The notes: generated by a model not told the origin, from the sequence alone. A stretch of 51,051 bases of DNA from Candidatus Woesearchaeota archaeon (GCA_019323555.1 JAHWHC010000014.1:1-51051); one strand, 5' to 3'. Counted from the first letter of the stretch, positions 8,204 to 17,156 are shown. Translations and numbers: made by a program.

Positions 8204-8803
8204 ATGAGGAAATTTGTTTTTCTTCTGCTGATTTTTTTAGTTGGTTGTGCAGCAAAAACCCCTACAATATCTGCTAATGCTGAGGTGAATGATATGTCTA
8301 AAGTCTTGTTTGTTATTGCTCACGAAGGTTTTCGTGATGAAGAATGTTTTGAGCCAAAAGAGGTTCTGAAAGATCATGAAGTGATTATTGCCAGTACAGA
8401 CACGAGTCCTGCAACTGGTTCTTTAGGAGGCACAATAACTCCTGATATAACTATTGATGAAGCCTTGAATAGGATTGATGAGTTTGATGCAGTTGTGTTT
8501 GTTGGCGGTCCTGGTGCTAATGTTTATTTTGAGAATCCGACAGCTCATAAGATTGCGCAGAGTGCAAAGAATATTCTTGCAGCCATCTGTATTGCTCCGA
8601 TTACTCTTGCAAAAGCAGGTGTTCTTGAGGGCAAGAAAGCAACTGTCTGGGATGATGGCCAAAAGACGCAGGCAAAGATGCTGGAAGATGCAGGTGCTGC
8701 GTATGTTGCAGAAGATGTTGTTGTTGACGGCAATCTGATAACTGCTAACGGCCCTAAGGCTGCTAAGAAGTTTGGCGAGGCTATTCTTGCCAAATTGTCT
8801 TAA
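8204..8803 (+). CDS. DJ-1/PfpI family protein with lipoprotein signal
   Basis: Member of the DJ-1/PfpI superfamily (glyoxalase/deglycase, protease or chaperone roles). Residues 1-14 form a short hydrophobic signal followed by the lipobox-like LVGC (Cys15), predicting a lipid-anchored form outside the cell. The fold follows: VLFVIAHEGFRDEE with the conserved Glu, VFVGGPGA, and the nucleophile elbow AAICIAPITLAKAGVL with Cys (usually AICHGP; the following His is Ile here). GAGGTGG at 8193-8199 precedes the ATG. A second good site, GAGGTG at 8282-8287, precedes an in-frame ATG at 8294 that begins exactly at the DJ-1 domain, allowing a cytoplasmic form. Confidence 0.85.
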   Translation: MRKFVFLLLIFLVGCAAKTPTISANAEVNDMSKVLFVIAHEGFRDEECFEPKEVLKDHEVIIASTDTSPATGSLGGTITPDITIDEALNRIDEFDAVVFVGGPGANVYFENPTAHKIAQSAKNILAAICIAPITLAKAGVLEGKKATVWDDGQKTQAKMLEDAGAAYVAEDVVVDGNLITANGPKAAKKFGEAILAKLS

Positions 8804-8858
8804 TTTTTATTTTTAAAGAGGAAAAGACTTAAATACTTCTGCCTGTTTTTTCTCGGTT

Positions 8859-10223
8859 ATGTATAGGACAAATACCTGCGGAGAATTGAACAAGAAATTT
8901 GTTGGTAAAGAGGTAACTCTTGCTGGCTGGATAGATTCTCTCAGGATTCAGGGCAAGATTGGTTTTTTATTATTAAGAGACAGGTATGGTGTCACGCAGT
9001 TTTTTCTTAATCCTAAATTAGCTAAAGAATTCGGGCACTTGAAAAAAGAGTCTGTTATTCAAGTTAAAGGCAAAGTTAATGCTCGGCCAGAAAATCAGGT
9101 AAAGACAGATATGCCTACCGGCGAGGTTGAGGTAGAAGCGCAGGAAATCCTTGTTCTTAATGAAGCAGAGCCTCTTCCTTTAGATGTTGAAGAGACTACT
9201 GAGGAGACAAGATTAAAGTATAGGTATCTTGACTTGCGAAGGCCTGAGATGCAGAATAATCTGATAGTAAGATACAAATTGATCAAGGCAATGCGTGATT
9301 TTCTAGATAAAGAAGGTTTTGTTGAGATTGAAACTCCTGTTTTGTCTAAATCAACTCCAGAAGGTGCTCGTGATTATCTTGTTCCTAGCAGGGTTCACCA
9401 AGGAAAGTTTTACGCGCTTCCGCAGTCCCCGCAGCAGTACAAGCAGTTGTTGATGGTTTCTGGTTTTGATAAGTATTTTCAGATAGCTAGATGTTTCAGA
9501 GACGAGGATCTAAGGGCAGATAGGCAGCCAGAGTTTACTCAGCTTGATATGGAGATGAGTTTTATTGAAGAAAAAGATGTTTATCCTTTGATTGAAAACT
9601 TAGTTAAATACATCTGGAAAGCGATTCTTGGCAAGAGCCTTAAGACTCCTTTTCCAAGGATGTCTTATGCAGAGGCTATGAAAAAATACAAGACAGACGC
9701 TCCTGATTTGAGAAAGAAACAAGATTCAGACGAACATGCTTTTGTTTGGGTTACTGACATGCCTTTGCTTGAATACAATGAAGAAGATAAGAGGTATTAC
9801 GCAGTGCACCATCCTTTCACAAGTCCTATGGCAGAAGATATTGGTTTGCTTGAGAAAAGCCCTGATAAGGTTCGTGCTCATGCGTATGACCTTGTCTTGA
9901 ATGGAACTGAGATTGCAGGAGGTTCTATCAGGATGCACAGGGCTGATTGGCAGCAGAAGGTTTTCAAGGCCTTGAATATGCCTGAGAAAGAATTTAATGA
10001 AAAGTTCGGTCATTTGTTGAATGCTTTCAAGTATGGTGCGCCTCCTCACGGAGGAATTGCTTTTGGTCTTGACAGGTTGGCTGCAATAATTACAAAAAAT
10101 GAGTCTATTAGAGAAGTCATTGCTTTCCCCAAGACAAAGACTGCAGAGTCTTTGATGGAAGAGAGCCCTTCTGAAGTTTCTAATGATCAATTGAAAGAAT
10201 TAAATCTAAAGATTGGAAAGTGA
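8859..10223 (+). CDS. aspS: Aspartyl-tRNA synthetase, bacterial type without GAD domain
   Basis: Charges tRNA-Asp (or Asp/Asn) with aspartate in the cytoplasm; class IIb synthetase. N-terminal OB-fold (VTLAGWIDSLRIQGKIGFLLLRD, split by strands), then motif 1, motif 2 (FQIARCFRDEDLRADRQPEF) and motif 3 (GGIAFGLDRL). Motif 2 and the tail IREVIAFPKT are bacterial-like. Bacterial AspRS is about 590 residues; here, 454. After SYAEAMKKYKTDAPDLRKK it goes straight to FVWVTDMPLLEY, skipping the about 120-residue GAD domain inserted there in bacteria. TATA-like CTTAAATACT (8828-8837) lies about 27 bases ahead of the ATG. It overlaps the convergent tgt by 18 bases. Confidence 0.95.
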   Translation: MYRTNTCGELNKKFVGKEVTLAGWIDSLRIQGKIGFLLLRDRYGVTQFFLNPKLAKEFGHLKKESVIQVKGKVNARPENQVKTDMPTGEVEVEAQEILVLNEAEPLPLDVEETTEETRLKYRYLDLRRPEMQNNLIVRYKLIKAMRDFLDKEGFVEIETPVLSKSTPEGARDYLVPSRVHQGKFYALPQSPQQYKQLLMVSGFDKYFQIARCFRDEDLRADRQPEFTQLDMEMSFIEEKDVYPLIENLVKYIWKAILGKSLKTPFPRMSYAEAMKKYKTDAPDLRKKQDSDEHAFVWVTDMPLLEYNEEDKRYYAVHHPFTSPMAEDIGLLEKSPDKVRAHAYDLVLNGTEIAGGSIRMHRADWQQKVFKALNMPEKEFNEKFGHLLNAFKYGAPPHGGIAFGLDRLAAIITKNESIREVIAFPKTKTAESLMEESPSEVSNDQLKELNLKIGK

Positions 10224-11297
10224 TTTCTTAAACTCCTCAAACTTCCCTTCTTTAATACTTGCTCTTATTCTTCGCATGAACTCCTGCATCCAAGAGACAT
10301 TATGGATAGTCTTCAATGTATGTCCTGTTGGTTCATTTAATCGAGTAAGATGATGCAAATATGCTCTTGTAAAATTCTTGCAGGTAAAACATCCACATTC
10401 TGAATCAATTGGTTTTTCATCTAGTTCAAATTCTTTTTTGTCAATGTTTATCTGGCCTTTCCAGGTGAACATTGTTCCATTGCGCGCAGTCATTGTAGGG
10501 TAGCGGGAATCAAAGCAGTCAACACCCATGCTAACTGCCTCTAGGATCAAGCCAGGTGTTCCAACACCCATCAGATATCTTGGTTTTTCTTTAGGCACGA
10601 ATTTGATTGCAGCTTCAACAGCAGCAAATGTCTCTTCAGGCGGTTCTCCTATTGCCAGCCCCCCGAATGCATAGCCGTCAAAGTCTAGTGCAACTATTGC
10701 TCGTGCACAGAACTCCCGAAGATCTGGGTATGTTCCTCCCTGTATTATCCCAAATAACAGTTGTTTGTCTTTTATTTTGTCGTGATGTTCTTTGCATCTC
10801 TTTGCCCATTTTATTGTTTTCAGTACAGATTCTTGTATTCTTTCTTTGTCAGAGCCGTAAACTGGCATGTCGTCAAGGCACATTGCAACATCGCTTCCAA
10901 TTGTATTCTGCATGTCCATGTCTTTTTCAGGTGTTATCAATAATTTGCTGCCATGAAAAGGCTCTTTGAAGTGTATGCCTTCCTCTGTTGTCTTTTCCAG
11001 TAATTTGTCAGAGTACATCTGGAATCCTCCAGAATCAGTAAAAATAACGCCGTTGTAATTGATGAACTTGTGTATTCCTCCCATCTTTCTTAGAACAGTT
11101 AGTCCTGGTTTCACAGAGAGGATGAACCCATTGCATATTATCGCGTCTGAGCCAATCTGCTCTAGCTCTTTGTTGTTGATGAATTTTGCAGCCCCTTTTG
11201 TGACCACAGGCATGAAGAAAGGTGTCTCTACCTCTTTGCCATCTATTTTTAGTTTTCCTGCTCTTGCATTTCCCTGTTCTGCAATTATCTCAAACAT
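10206..11297 (-). CDS. tgt: tRNA-guanine transglycosylase, bacterial-like
   Basis: Exchanges guanine for a 7-deazaguanine base in tRNA. The 363-residue single-domain protein has the nucleophile/substrate motifs TDSGGFQMYS, CLDDMPVYG, GIIQGG, GGLAIGE and the zinc site ECGCFTCKNFTRAYLHH (C-x-C-x2-C...H). There is no C-terminal PUA region as in archaeal archaeosine enzymes, and length and zinc site match the bacterial queuine-type Tgt. Whether it acts at position 34 or 15 cannot be told. The frame opens at 11357, but the ATG at 11297 (MFEIIAEQ) fits the family start; the upstream part overlaps the divergent promoter of asnS. Overlaps the aspS end by 18 bases. Confidence 0.88.
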   Translation of the reverse strand: MFEIIAEQGNARAGKLKIDGKEVETPFFMPVVTKGAAKFINNKELEQIGSDAIICNGFILSVKPGLTVLRKMGGIHKFINYNGVIFTDSGGFQMYSDKLLEKTTEEGIHFKEPFHGSKLLITPEKDMDMQNTIGSDVAMCLDDMPVYGSDKERIQESVLKTIKWAKRCKEHHDKIKDKQLLFGIIQGGTYPDLREFCARAIVALDFDGYAFGGLAIGEPPEETFAAVEAAIKFVPKEKPRYLMGVGTPGLILEAVSMGVDCFDSRYPTMTARNGTMFTWKGQINIDKKEFELDEKPIDSECGCFTCKNFTRAYLHHLTRLNEPTGHTLKTIHNVSWMQEFMRRIRASIKEGKFEEFKKSLSNL

Positions 11298-11336
11298 AGA
11301 ATTAAAGAAGGCATATTTCCTTAAAAAGGTAACGTA

Positions 11337-11347
11337 ACATATATAAA
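11337..11347 (+). promoter_or_regulatory. TATA box of asnS
   Basis: CATATATAAAG lies about 27 bases before the asnS ATG at 11370, preceded by a purine-rich BRE-like stretch. The short GAGGGT next to the ATG may also help initiation. Confidence 0.55.
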
Positions 11348-11369
11348 GGCAAGACATTTTTTAGAGGGT

Positions 11370-12668
11370 ATGACTAATTTCCTTACAGTCAAGGAAGCTA
11401 TGGAAAAAGGCAAGGGCAAGGTAGCTCTGAGAGGCTGGGTCTGGAGAGAAAGAAAATCCAATGCTTATGCTTTTATTGTTCTTAGGGATCACACTGACGT
11501 TATTCAGTGTGTTATTGAGAAAGACAAGGTTAGTAAAAATATCTGGGAAGATACTGAAAAACTTGCAATTGAGTCCAGCATAGAGCTAGAAGGCACAATT
11601 AAGGAAGACAAGAGGGCGCCTACTGGTTATGAGGTTCATGTTGATAAGCTAAATGTCGTGCAGTTTGCAGAGAGATTTCCTATTGTGAAGGACCAAAGCC
11701 CTGAATTTTTGTTAGATAACAGGCATCTCTGGATTAGGTCCAGGAAGATGGTTGCAATAATGAAGATTCGTTCCACTGTCACAGGCGCGATTCATAAGTT
11801 TTTCAGGGACCAGGGTTACATAGAGTTCACTCCGCCAATCTTTCAGCCCACTCAATCAGAGGGCGGCTCAACTTTGTTTGAGGTAAAGTACTTCAAGGAA
11901 ACAACTTACCTTTCACAGACCTGGCAGTTATATGCAGAAGCTGCTGTTTTTGCTTTAGGGAAGATATATGATGTCTCTCCTACTTTTCGTGCAGAAAAAT
12001 CAAAGACCTCAAGGCATTTAACTGAATTCTGGATGGCTGAGATGGAGGCTGCCTGGATGAAGTTAGAGGAAGTCACAGAGGTTGCTAAAGAAGAGATTCG
12101 TTTCATAATCAAGGAAGTTCTAAAAAATAATACGGAAGAATTAAAATTACTAGAGCGGGATACAAAGCTTCTTGAGCATTATGCCAAGGCAAAGTATCCT
12201 ACAATAACATACGATGAAGCCCTGAAAATTCTAAAAGAAAAATACAAGATGAAGATCCCTTGGGGCAAGGATTTGAGGACTTTAGAAGAAGACAAGATCA
12301 CAAAGCATTATGGCGTGCCTGTCGTGGTAACGCATTACCCTACTGAGACAATGGCTTTCTACAAGCCGCCAGAGAAAGATAATCCCAAGACCGCAAGGTG
12401 TTTTGACATGCTTGCGCCAGAGGGCTATGTGGAGATTGTGGGCGGTTCTGAGAGAAGTCTTGACGTCAAGGATATGACTAAGCGTTTGAAAGCAATGGGT
12501 GAAGATCCCAAGAATTATTCCTGGTATTTTGATTTACGTAAATTTGGTTCAGTTCCTCATTCAGGCTATGGGGTGGGAGTTGAAAGGGTCGTTGCATGGA
12601 TATGTGGATTAGAGAACATAAAAGATGCAATTCCCTTTCCTAGGACTATGCTGAGAAAAAGTCCTTAA
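11370..12668 (+). CDS. asnS: Asparaginyl-tRNA synthetase
   Basis: Class IIb synthetase charging tRNA-Asn with asparagine. The 432 residues show the OB-fold domain (VALRGWVWRERKSNAYAFIVLRD in part), the AsnRS-type DNRHLWIRSRKM linker, motif 2 region SPTFRAEKSKTSRHLTEFWMAEME, and motif 3 GYGVGVERVVAW. The linker and the Lys/Arg pattern of motif 2 resemble archaeal AsnRS rather than AspRS. Together with the separate AspRS upstream and GatDE later in the window, this indicates direct Asn charging but amidation-based Gln-tRNA formation. Followed after 11 bases by the DedA-like gene. Confidence 0.92.
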   Translation: MTNFLTVKEAMEKGKGKVALRGWVWRERKSNAYAFIVLRDHTDVIQCVIEKDKVSKNIWEDTEKLAIESSIELEGTIKEDKRAPTGYEVHVDKLNVVQFAERFPIVKDQSPEFLLDNRHLWIRSRKMVAIMKIRSTVTGAIHKFFRDQGYIEFTPPIFQPTQSEGGSTLFEVKYFKETTYLSQTWQLYAEAAVFALGKIYDVSPTFRAEKSKTSRHLTEFWMAEMEAAWMKLEEVTEVAKEEIRFIIKEVLKNNTEELKLLERDTKLLEHYAKAKYPTITYDEALKILKEKYKMKIPWGKDLRTLEEDKITKHYGVPVVVTHYPTETMAFYKPPEKDNPKTARCFDMLAPEGYVEIVGGSERSLDVKDMTKRLKAMGEDPKNYSWYFDLRKFGSVPHSGYGVGVERVVAWICGLENIKDAIPFPRTMLRKSP

Positions 12669-12679
12669 TTGTAGGTACA

Positions 12680-13540
12680 ATGATAGAAGAACTTGTTGCA
12701 GTCTACTTGATACACTTATCTTATTTTGCTCTAGTTTTTATTCCAGTCATCTCAAGCCTTGGTTTCCCGTTTTCAGAAGAACTGGTTCTTTTAGGCGCAG
12801 GTTATCTTGCTTCTACTGGTTTCATACGCTGGGATCTTGGTATCTTGCTGGTGTTCATCGGGGTTGTTGCAGGCGATAATGCTGCGTACTTTATTGGCTG
12901 GCAGGGCGGCAAGCTTTTTGATTACGTTGTTCCTGAGAGAAGGCTCAGAAAGGCAAGGAAATTTGTGGACAAGTACGGTGCAAAAGCGGTGTTTATTTCA
13001 CGGTTTATTATTGGTGTCAGGTGGCTTGTCCCGATTATTGCAGGCGCCTCAAGAATGAAGTACAGTAAATTCTTTTTTTACAATACCCTTGGTGCAGTTA
13101 TTGTTGTTCCTCTTGGCATGGGCCTTGGCTATTTTATTGGCATGAGCATGGACCAGCTTATCAATTTTACACAAGAACTTAACATAATTATTCTTGTCTC
13201 TGTCCTGCTTTTGCTGCTCACTGCTGCGATTTTTGTTTGTTTGTACAGGAGGTATATCCGGACAAAGATTCGTGAGAGTAATTTTTATGATGCTTGGCTC
13301 AAGAAAGGGGAAGAGCCTTACCAGGTGGTCACTTTGGGAAATCCTGATTCCTCTGCACGGCAGCTTCTTGCTAAGATCCGTACTTGTGACGGCAAAGTGA
13401 GCTGCATGATAAGTGATGTTAGGCGGGGTTCTGTGAAAAGATTTATAAAGTTAAAGCCGTGGTTCTCTCTCAGGGCTTATCAGCGCTTTGTCAAGACTTT
13501 TGCAAGAAAGCGCAGGCATAAGGTTGAGAAATGGGAATAA
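12680..13540 (+). CDS. DedA-family membrane protein
   Basis: Polytopic membrane protein of the DedA/VTT (SNARE-associated Golgi protein) family, implicated in lipid flipping and membrane homeostasis. 286 residues: re-entrant segment SSLGFPFSEELVLLGAGYLA, the GDNAAYFIGWQGG motif, the diagnostic FISRFIIGVRWLVPIIAGASRM (FxxRFxPxxRxxxPxxAG), GMGLGYFIG, then a further span (about 167-190) and a long basic cytoplasmic tail of about 95 residues not usual in DedA. The stop overlaps the next start by 10 bases, so it is co-translated with the HAD gene. Confidence 0.87.
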   Translation: MIEELVAVYLIHLSYFALVFIPVISSLGFPFSEELVLLGAGYLASTGFIRWDLGILLVFIGVVAGDNAAYFIGWQGGKLFDYVVPERRLRKARKFVDKYGAKAVFISRFIIGVRWLVPIIAGASRMKYSKFFFYNTLGAVIVVPLGMGLGYFIGMSMDQLINFTQELNIIILVSVLLLLLTAAIFVCLYRRYIRTKIRESNFYDAWLKKGEEPYQVVTLGNPDSSARQLLAKIRTCDGKVSCMISDVRRGSVKRFIKLKPWFSLRAYQRFVKTFARKRRHKVEKWE

Positions 13541-14202
13541 AGAAGATTATTGGTTTTGATTTTGATGGTTCTGTCATTCGTTCTATTGCTAGTGATGAGG
13601 CTCATTATGAGTGGTTTAAGGTTATGAGTGTTCTATTGAAAGATCCTAAAGTTAAGAAACTTGCAGGCAAGAAAGATTATTTTCCAGATGTCTATAGATT
13701 AATGCAAAAGTATACTGGATTAAGCATTAAAAATGCTTTTGAGAAAGAGGTCAGCACACGGCTTGCAAGAAATTTATACCAGCTTGCTATGCTTGGTCCT
13801 GCTAACAAGCACAAAAAGAAGCTGCTGTTCAAGGATGTTGCTAAAGTAATACTTCAATTAAAAAAGAAATACTGTGTTGCATTGATCACAACTGTTCCTG
13901 GTGATGTTGTCCTGCCTATGCTTAAATTAATTGATTTTGATAAGTTTGATATTGTTCACACAACTGCGATTAATGAAAGACCCTCTAAACTAATTGCTTT
14001 GAAGCGATTCTCTAAAAAATACAAAAAGCCCGCAGTATACATCGGCAACACCATAGAAGACATCGCGGCGTGTAAAAAACTGAAGATTAAGTCTATCCTT
14101 GTTACCTGGGGCAAGTATGATAAAGAAGCAGTTCACAAGGCAGATTATGTTGCGCAGAATGCAGAAGAGCTTAAGAAAATAATAGATCACCTAAATCTCT
14201 AA
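13531..14202 (+). CDS. HAD-superfamily hydrolase
   Basis: Probable phosphatase of the haloacid dehalogenase superfamily, cytoplasmic. 223 residues with motif I GFDFDGSVI (nucleophile Asp in DFDG), an inserted helical cap (about 20-95), motif II in ALITTVPGD (Thr), motif III Lys around RPSKLIAL, and motif IV YIGNTIEDIAAC (acidic pair). The helical cap places it in the phosphoglycolate phosphatase-like group; substrate unknown. Starts inside the end of the DedA-like gene. The 3' end overlaps the convergent mre11 by 12 bases. Confidence 0.83.
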   Translation: MGIKKIIGFDFDGSVIRSIASDEAHYEWFKVMSVLLKDPKVKKLAGKKDYFPDVYRLMQKYTGLSIKNAFEKEVSTRLARNLYQLAMLGPANKHKKKLLFKDVAKVILQLKKKYCVALITTVPGDVVLPMLKLIDFDKFDIVHTTAINERPSKLIALKRFSKKYKKPAVYIGNTIEDIAACKKLKIKSILVTWGKYDKEAVHKADYVAQNAEELKKIIDHLNL

Positions 14203-15396
14203 TAGTATGTCCACATCTGTTTTAACTCTTTGTTCAAAGTCTGCAGTCTTCTCTCCTTCCTCTTTCTCTACAGATAATAATCTTATCAGTTCTGCTGTTA
14301 GTTCTTTCTCTTTTTCAGTCTCAAACACCCCTAATTGTCCAGAGTGTTCATTTATTGCAGCTTCCTCTATCTCATCTACAGAGCTCTTGCTTGTCTTTAT
14401 CTCCTCAAATTCTTTTGATACTAACTTATTGGTGTTCTTCATCACAAAGTATGCTCCGGAGGAATATGCTTTGTTAAAAAACTCTTTAAACTTTATGTCG
14501 CTTGGTTTTCCTGTTCTCAAGCATCCTGCAATCCTTAATGTGATTATTGCATCTTTTACTTCTCCTGTTAGCAGGCTCATTAACTCGTCATTTGCCTCTT
14601 CAGGTGTTTTGTTCTCTGCATTCAGTTCATGACTGATGACTCTGTGCGGCTCTATCTTCAGGTGCTGTACATGGCCGTTGTCTACAATTACAAAGCTTCC
14701 TTTCTTGAGTTTCTCCAGCTCTGAGAAGGAGTTGGGGTATATCGGGCCAGGATAGACTATGTTTTCATATCCTGCTATGTTCACTTTGTCTATTATGTGG
14801 ACGTGCCCGCCTGCATAATAATTAAAGTTCTTTGGCAGCAATGATACTGGCATTGCATCCATCTTCTCTAGTTCTTTTGGTTTAAGCTCTGAGAGTGCAG
14901 AGTGGAACAAGAATATCTTGTATCTTGTCTCTTTTTCTTCAAGGTGTTTTCTTTCCAGATGGTAGAAGTAATTTTTTTCTAGTCCTCCCTTTTTCCCGAG
15001 CAGGCCCGTTATCTTTATTTTTGTCTTGGGGTCTACCACAAAATCTAGTTTTAATTTTCCATCCACCTCTTGTCCCGTGCAAACGTTTTTCATAAGCCCT
15101 GCACTCTCAAGCACCTCTAATATTGTTTTGCCAGAAGAACTGAAGTCATGACTTCCAGGAATAGAATATACTGGGATGTTTTTATCAGCAAGCTGTTTCA
15201 GTTTCTCTACAACTGTCCTTAGGCAGTCTATAGGGGGCATTGCTGTGTTGAACAAGTCTCCGGATAATAATACAAAATCTACTCCTGCCTTTAGGCAGTA
15301 GTCTACTACAGAAACAAATGATTTAGTATTGACTGCCCTTAGTTTTGGTTCACGCCACCCGCCTACATGACAGTCTGCTATATGTGCAAACTTCAT
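14191..15396 (-). CDS. mre11: Mre11/SbcD-like DNA repair nuclease
   Basis: Metal-dependent nuclease of the Mre11 family for processing DNA double-strand ends. 401 residues: phosphoesterase motifs FAHIADCHVGG (D-x-H), VLLSGDLFN, IPGSHDFSSSG (N replaced by S in the usual GNHD), YYAGGHVH, then the capping domain and a C-terminal tail of mainly charged helices. The GSHD substitution also occurs in some archaeal Mre11 proteins but is worth noting. Encoded downstream of herA with 51 bases between, as in archaeal HerA-Mre11-Rad50-NurA clusters, but neither rad50 nor nurA is next to it here. Confidence 0.88.
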   Translation of the reverse strand: MKFAHIADCHVGGWREPKLRAVNTKSFVSVVDYCLKAGVDFVLLSGDLFNTAMPPIDCLRTVVEKLKQLADKNIPVYSIPGSHDFSSSGKTILEVLESAGLMKNVCTGQEVDGKLKLDFVVDPKTKIKITGLLGKKGGLEKNYFYHLERKHLEEKETRYKIFLFHSALSELKPKELEKMDAMPVSLLPKNFNYYAGGHVHIIDKVNIAGYENIVYPGPIYPNSFSELEKLKKGSFVIVDNGHVQHLKIEPHRVISHELNAENKTPEEANDELMSLLTGEVKDAIITLRIAGCLRTGKPSDIKFKEFFNKAYSSGAYFVMKNTNKLVSKEFEEIKTSKSSVDEIEEAAINEHSGQLGVFETEKEKELTAELIRLLSVEKEEGEKTADFEQRVKTDVDILLEI

Positions 15397-15447
15397 GCAG
15401 TATGAAATGTCTTGGAGCTTTTTAAATTTTTATTGCCTGCAAAATAA

Positions 15448-16968
15448 TCAATGCAGTTTAACTCCTGAGAACTCCTGTTTTACCTCTTGTTTTTTCTTTA
15501 CAATGTCATCGAAAAAAGGTATTGTGACAGGTATTGCGAATTTTGCAAAGTTAGAGCTCACTATGGCCTCTCCGATATCCAGGGAAGCTATGTTTCTTTC
15601 GTCAGAGCTTAGGTCTTGTGCAGCACTCTCTATTATTGCCTGCCTCTCTGGCTTTAGCTCTATGCCTAGTATTATTTTTGTGTTCATGTTTGCCAGTATC
15701 TCTCTGGGTATGAGGCTTGGCAGCTGCGTTATTGCTGTCAGCCCTATCTTGAACTTTCTTCCCTCTCTTGCTATTGTTGAGAATACATTTGCTCCTCTCT
15801 CCAGCGCCTCTTTCCCAAGCACCCGCGGAGCCTCCTCCAATACTATGGATATCACTGGTTTTTGTTTGAGCTCGTCTGATTTGGAATTTTTGTGCTTGTC
15901 AAGTGCATTTGTTGCAATCACGCTTCCGATCAGTATCTCTACTGCGCCGGAAAATTCTGACGTGTCGATTACAACAGTCTTTCTTTCCTCTAGCTCTGTG
16001 ATTATGTCTGTGATTGTTGCCTGTCCTGCATCTGTGTCAAATATTCCTTTGCAGGCGATCTCTTCATTCTCTACATTCAGGTGCAGTATCTGAAGCAGTC
16101 TTCTGCGTACGACGTCTGTTGTTGCCTCTATGAATTTTACCTCTAGTGGTTTCTCCAGGACTATTGCAGATATCCACTCCGCCCCGTATTTCCGGTAATA
16201 TGCAGACATTGCCTGCTTCTGTGCATCGCTCCAGTATGCTACGCCGTTGAAATGATTTGGCTTTAGTGTCCTTAAGTTTATTTTTAGTGTCTTGCATCCT
16301 GCAGGCGGGCTGCGCGGCGTGTAATAAACCAGTTTCTCTTTTGCTTGCGGATGATCCTTCAGTCCTAATTTGTTTCTTCCGTAGTATTCGTCGTGCGGGT
16401 CCAGCACTAAAAAACTGCAGTACTCCTGGTCAATTGTGTGCCACAGTAAATTGCTCATCAAGACGCTTTTTCCTCTCCCTGTTGTTCCGGAGATCAATAT
16501 GTGGTGGCTCAATACTTTATTTCCGTCCAGGTATATGGGCAGCGCCAGTGTTTTTGTTCCGCTCCTGAGGTTTCCTATAAAGAATTGGCTGTTTGTTTTT
16601 GTCAAAAGAAAAGTAAAATCATCAGCATTGACTTCTCTTACAGATGAAAAAAAGCTTGGGAGGGTTTTTGGGGCGATTGCCTTGTTGTCCTGTATCGTTA
16701 CCAGGCTCTTGATTTTTGCGAGTGTGTAATTCCTTAGGTTCGCATCCATTATCTCCATGTCAGAGTCTTCCTCTAATCTTAGGCCAGAGACCAGCTCAAG
16801 GTTTTGCTGGCTTAGCTGTGATCCATAAACAAGATCAAATACCTGAAAAAGTATTTTTTGGTTTCCTGATTCTGCAATCAGCAGTTCCCCTAGTTCAAGC
16901 TTCTTGCCTGCCTTCTCTCTGACAATAATGCTTCCAAACTCTCCCGAAATAACCAGACCCTTAGTCAT
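15448..16968 (-). CDS. herA: HerA DNA translocase/helicase
   Basis: Bipolar hexameric DNA-pumping ATPase (FtsK-HerA superfamily) acting with NurA and Mre11-Rad50 in end resection. 506 residues: N-terminal HAS-barrel (about 1-100), Walker A GTTGRGKSVL at 161-170, LVLDPHDEYYG, Walker B region VSIVLEEAPRVLG, the arginine/sensor region IAREGRKFKIGL and AITQLPS, and ILGIELKPERQAI near the end. ATG ACT AAG at 16968 is the first start after an AT-rich promoter region shared with the divergent gene at 17157. First gene of the herA-mre11 operon. Confidence 0.93.
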   Translation of the reverse strand: MTKGLVISGEFGSIIVREKAGKKLELGELLIAESGNQKILFQVFDLVYGSQLSQQNLELVSGLRLEEDSDMEIMDANLRNYTLAKIKSLVTIQDNKAIAPKTLPSFFSSVREVNADDFTFLLTKTNSQFFIGNLRSGTKTLALPIYLDGNKVLSHHILISGTTGRGKSVLMSNLLWHTIDQEYCSFLVLDPHDEYYGRNKLGLKDHPQAKEKLVYYTPRSPPAGCKTLKINLRTLKPNHFNGVAYWSDAQKQAMSAYYRKYGAEWISAIVLEKPLEVKFIEATTDVVRRRLLQILHLNVENEEIACKGIFDTDAGQATITDIITELEERKTVVIDTSEFSGAVEILIGSVIATNALDKHKNSKSDELKQKPVISIVLEEAPRVLGKEALERGANVFSTIAREGRKFKIGLTAITQLPSLIPREILANMNTKIILGIELKPERQAIIESAAQDLSSDERNIASLDIGEAIVSSNFAKFAIPVTIPFFDDIVKKKQEVKQEFSGVKLH

Positions 16969-17126
16969 TAAGCAGGGGATTGTTCAGGATTTTATAAATA
17001 TTTATGTAATCCAGTTTAAACAATAAGCTTTTGTATTTTTTATTTGAATTTATTGTGCAAAAGCTTATGTTACGAGGCTTTTGTCTAATTTTTATACACA
17101 ACACAAAAGTAGAGTAAACAAAAAAG

Positions 17127-17135
17127 TTTATATAT
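17127..17135 (+). promoter_or_regulatory. TATA box of 88-aa basic protein
   Basis: TTTATATAT centred 26 bases before the ATG at 17157, preceded by AAAAAG (BRE-like). The 188-base spacer 16969-17156 contains this promoter and the opposite one for herA; nothing else is evident in it. Confidence 0.6.
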
Positions 17136-17156
17136 CTGTCAAGTAAAAATACGGTC

